Part shown: positions 5,685-6,960 of the stretch, piece by piece
Position numbering within the stretch: position 1 is the first letter of the stretch
Layout of the letters: the number at the start of each line of letters is the position of its first letter
Assembly: GCA_016194625.1 (NCBI GenBank)
Contig: JACQBB010000367.1
Location: 1-6,960, forward strand
Origin: Elusimicrobiota bacterium
GTDB lineage: Bacteria > Elusimicrobiota > Elusimicrobia > UBA1565 > UBA9628
Direction: 5' to 3'
DNA: 6,960 nucleotides
The notes under the pieces: generated by a model
What the model was told of the DNA's origin: nothing
The model's database searches: none
The model's input: the letters and a program-made list of their open reading frames with translations, nothing else
Translations under genes and position numbers: made by a program

Positions 5685-6911
5685 TCAGAACGTCGGCGGG
5701 ACGAACGTCGGTTCCTCGCGCTTCTGCTGCTTCTCGAGCCGGCGCTTCTCGCGCTCGAACTCCTCGCGCTGGCGGCGCTCCTTCTCCTCCGACTCGAGGC
5801 GCTGGCGCTCCGCCTTCTGGTCGGCCTCGCGCTGGAGCCGGGCGACCTCCTCGCGGTGCTTGCGGTCGGCCTCCTCCTGCGCGGCGGCCAGGCGCTTCTT
5901 CTCCTCCTCCATGCGCTTGGCCTCGTCGGCGAGGCGCTGGGACTCGGCGGCGCGCTTGGCCTCCTCCTCCTTCTTGGCGGCCTCCAGCTTCTCGGCCTCG
6001 GCCTTCTTCTGCTTGGCCAGCGCGATGTCCAGGCCGGGCACCAGCGCGAAGGGCGTGGCGTTCTCCGCGGAGCCCAGCATCAGGTTCGGGCTCTGGGTCA
6101 CGCCCAGCGCGTGAGCCTCGTCCTCGACGGCGGGCTTGATCTTCTTGAACATCGGCACCAGCGCCGCCTGGCCCTCGTGGAGCGACTTCAGGAAGTGATA
6201 GGTGAGGATGCCGTGCTTGCGGTCCGGCGACGAGGTCGAGATCTGGTTGGGCTGGGTCGCGGTCAGGACCGCCATCTTCGCCGCGATCGCGCCGATGGGC
6301 ACGATGTTGCTGACCAGCGGGCGCGCGCCCTTGGCCAGCACCGAGCGCCCGCCCGCGCCCGAGAAGCACGAGTCCAGCACGACGATGACCTCGGACGCCG
6401 GGAGCTTGCCCAGCCGCTCGTACAGCCGGTCGATGGGGTAGCCGGTGCTCTGCAGGTCGTTGGGGTCGCCGTCGTAGGGCAGAAGGTAGGCGCGCGGATG
6501 CTCCGGGTCGGACAGGTCCGGCGAGCCGTGGCCCGAGTAGTACACGAACACCTTGCCGTCGGGCTTGGCCACCTCTCCCAGCCAGCGCACGCCCTTCGAG
6601 AAGTCCGTCATCGTCGCGCGGTCGTTGGTCATCAGGCGGACGTTGGACTCGCGGAAGCCGAGCGACTTCAGGTAGGCCTTCACCAGCGCCGCGTCCTCGG
6701 CCGAGTAGGTGGACGCCGCCTCGATGTCGCGGTACTTCTCGATGCCGATGACCAGCGCGAAGTCGTGCTCGCGCGTCTCCAGGCCGAAGTCCGGAGGCGT
6801 GTCCACGTCGTCCTTCGACGGGCCGGGGTCGGCCCACGCCCCCCCGGGAAGCAGAGAAGCCGCCAGGACGAGGACCGCGAGCCCAACTCCCACGTCTCTC
6901 GCGCTCATCAT
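5685..6911 (-). CDS. Secreted caspase-like (peptidase C14 / metacaspase-type) protease with charged helical tail
   Basis: This is a 408-aa cysteine protease of clan CD, probably exported. Residues 1-27 form a Sec signal peptide: a short n-region with Arg5, hydrophobic core GLAVLVLAASLL, and AWA before a likely cut at Asp28. The caspase fold follows: FALVIGIEKYRDI (51-63), VFVYYSGHG (121-129) with catalytic His128, and VIVVLDSCFSGAGG (175-188) with catalytic Cys182, then SSPDRKHGILTYHFLKSL (227-244) as in other bacterial caspase homologues. Residues about 297-400 are almost entirely Glu, Lys, Arg, Ala and Gln, read as a coiled coil or single alpha helix, and the protein ends in PTFVPPTF. The ATG at 6909-6911 is followed by a second ATG; GGAG (6917-6920) is 5 nt from the first and 8 nt from the second, so the true start may be 6908. 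Substrate and role are unknown. It is separated by 73 bp from trxA. Confidence 0.88.
   Translation of the reverse strand: MMSARDVGVGLAVLVLAASLLPGGAWADPGPSKDDVDTPPDFGLETREHDFALVIGIEKYRDIEAASTYSAEDAALVKAYLKSLGFRESNVRLMTNDRATMTDFSKGVRWLGEVAKPDGKVFVYYSGHGSPDLSDPEHPRAYLLPYDGDPNDLQSTGYPIDRLYERLGKLPASEVIVVLDSCFSGAGGRSVLAKGARPLVSNIVPIGAIAAKMAVLTATQPNQISTSSPDRKHGILTYHFLKSLHEGQAALVPMFKKIKPAVEDEAHALGVTQSPNLMLGSAENATPFALVPGLDIALAKQKKAEAEKLEAAKKEEEAKRAAESQRLADEAKRMEEEKKRLAAAQEEADRKHREEVARLQREADQKAERQRLESEEKERRQREEFEREKRRLEKQQKREEPTFVPPTF
5712..6023 (-). other. Charged helical tail of the caspase-like protein
   Basis: Residues about 297-400 contain dense Glu/Lys/Arg runs such as AEAEKLEAAKKEEEAKRAA and EEFEREKRRLEKQQKREE, with hydrophobic residues too sparse for a strong long coiled coil. 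Such composition is typical of TolA-like periplasmic spacers and single alpha helices. It has no proline until residue 401. Confidence 0.75.
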
Positions 6912-6960
6912 GGCGGCTCCCTCTCTTCTCCCGGCCTAGCTTCCTTTTCTTAGTCTACCC
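6912..6960 (-). promoter_or_regulatory. Leader of the caspase-like gene
   Basis: These 49 bp hold a purine-rich stretch ending in GGGAG just before the start codon. Further upstream is an A-rich tract (ACTAAGAAAAGG) that is clearly less GC-rich than the genes. A weak -10-like TAGACT is seen near the edge, but its -35 would be outside the window, so no promoter is claimed. Confidence 0.35.

Noticed and set aside
2792..6139. Very long open frame on the plus strand (over 1,100 codons) opposite polA, trxA and the caspase gene
   Set aside because: It lies antisense to three clearly recognised genes and its translation is a low-complexity mix rich in Arg, Gly, Leu, Asp and Val, as expected from GC-biased third positions. 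No family features were seen.
5671..6837. Second minus-strand frame overlapping the caspase gene
   Set aside because: Its product is an Arg/Gly/Pro-rich low-complexity sequence in a shifted frame. The caspase frame has a signal peptide, catalytic residues and a ribosome site.

Overview
The window comes from a high-GC bacterium (about two thirds G+C by eye, with G/C-rich third codon positions). It is a compact, fully unidirectional stretch: all six genes lie on the minus strand, so transcription runs from high to low coordinates. A Sec-type signal peptide, a rhomboid and a TolA-like charged helix suggest a Gram-negative-type cell. The mix trxA-polA-rhomboid-coaE-rho would suit a little-cultivated lineage such as Elusimicrobiota or Omnitrophota, but that is a guess from gene order and GC; the sequence alone does not fix the phylum.

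Layout in transcription order (right to left): (1) 5685-6911, an exported caspase/metacaspase-like protease with a roughly 100-residue charged helical tail. (2) A 73-bp gap (5612-5684) with a good sigma70-type promoter, TTGACG-18-TATCAT, whose spacer holds a perfect 11-bp palindrome. (3) 5288-5611, thioredoxin. (4) 2639-5242, DNA polymerase I, with an intact 5' nuclease, a decayed 3'-5' exonuclease and an intact polymerase domain. (5) 1803-2642, rhomboid intramembrane serine protease. (6) 1174-1806, dephospho-CoA kinase CoaE. (7) 1-1193, transcription termination factor Rho, cut by the left window edge. The genes from polA to rho overlap at every junction (4, 4 and 20 bp), so trxA-polA-rhomboid-coaE-rho is very likely one translationally coupled operon read from the promoter at 5645-5674.

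The operon is mostly housekeeping: redox balance, DNA repair and replication, membrane proteolysis, CoA synthesis and transcription termination. No mobile element, CRISPR array, RNA gene or clear phage or defence island was seen. The points worth a second look are the secreted caspase with its charged tail, an Asp at the steric-gate position of polymerase motif A, the lost proofreading site, a start-codon hairpin without a Shine-Dalgarno at polA, and two notable inverted repeats. I did not find a convincing new multi-gene system.
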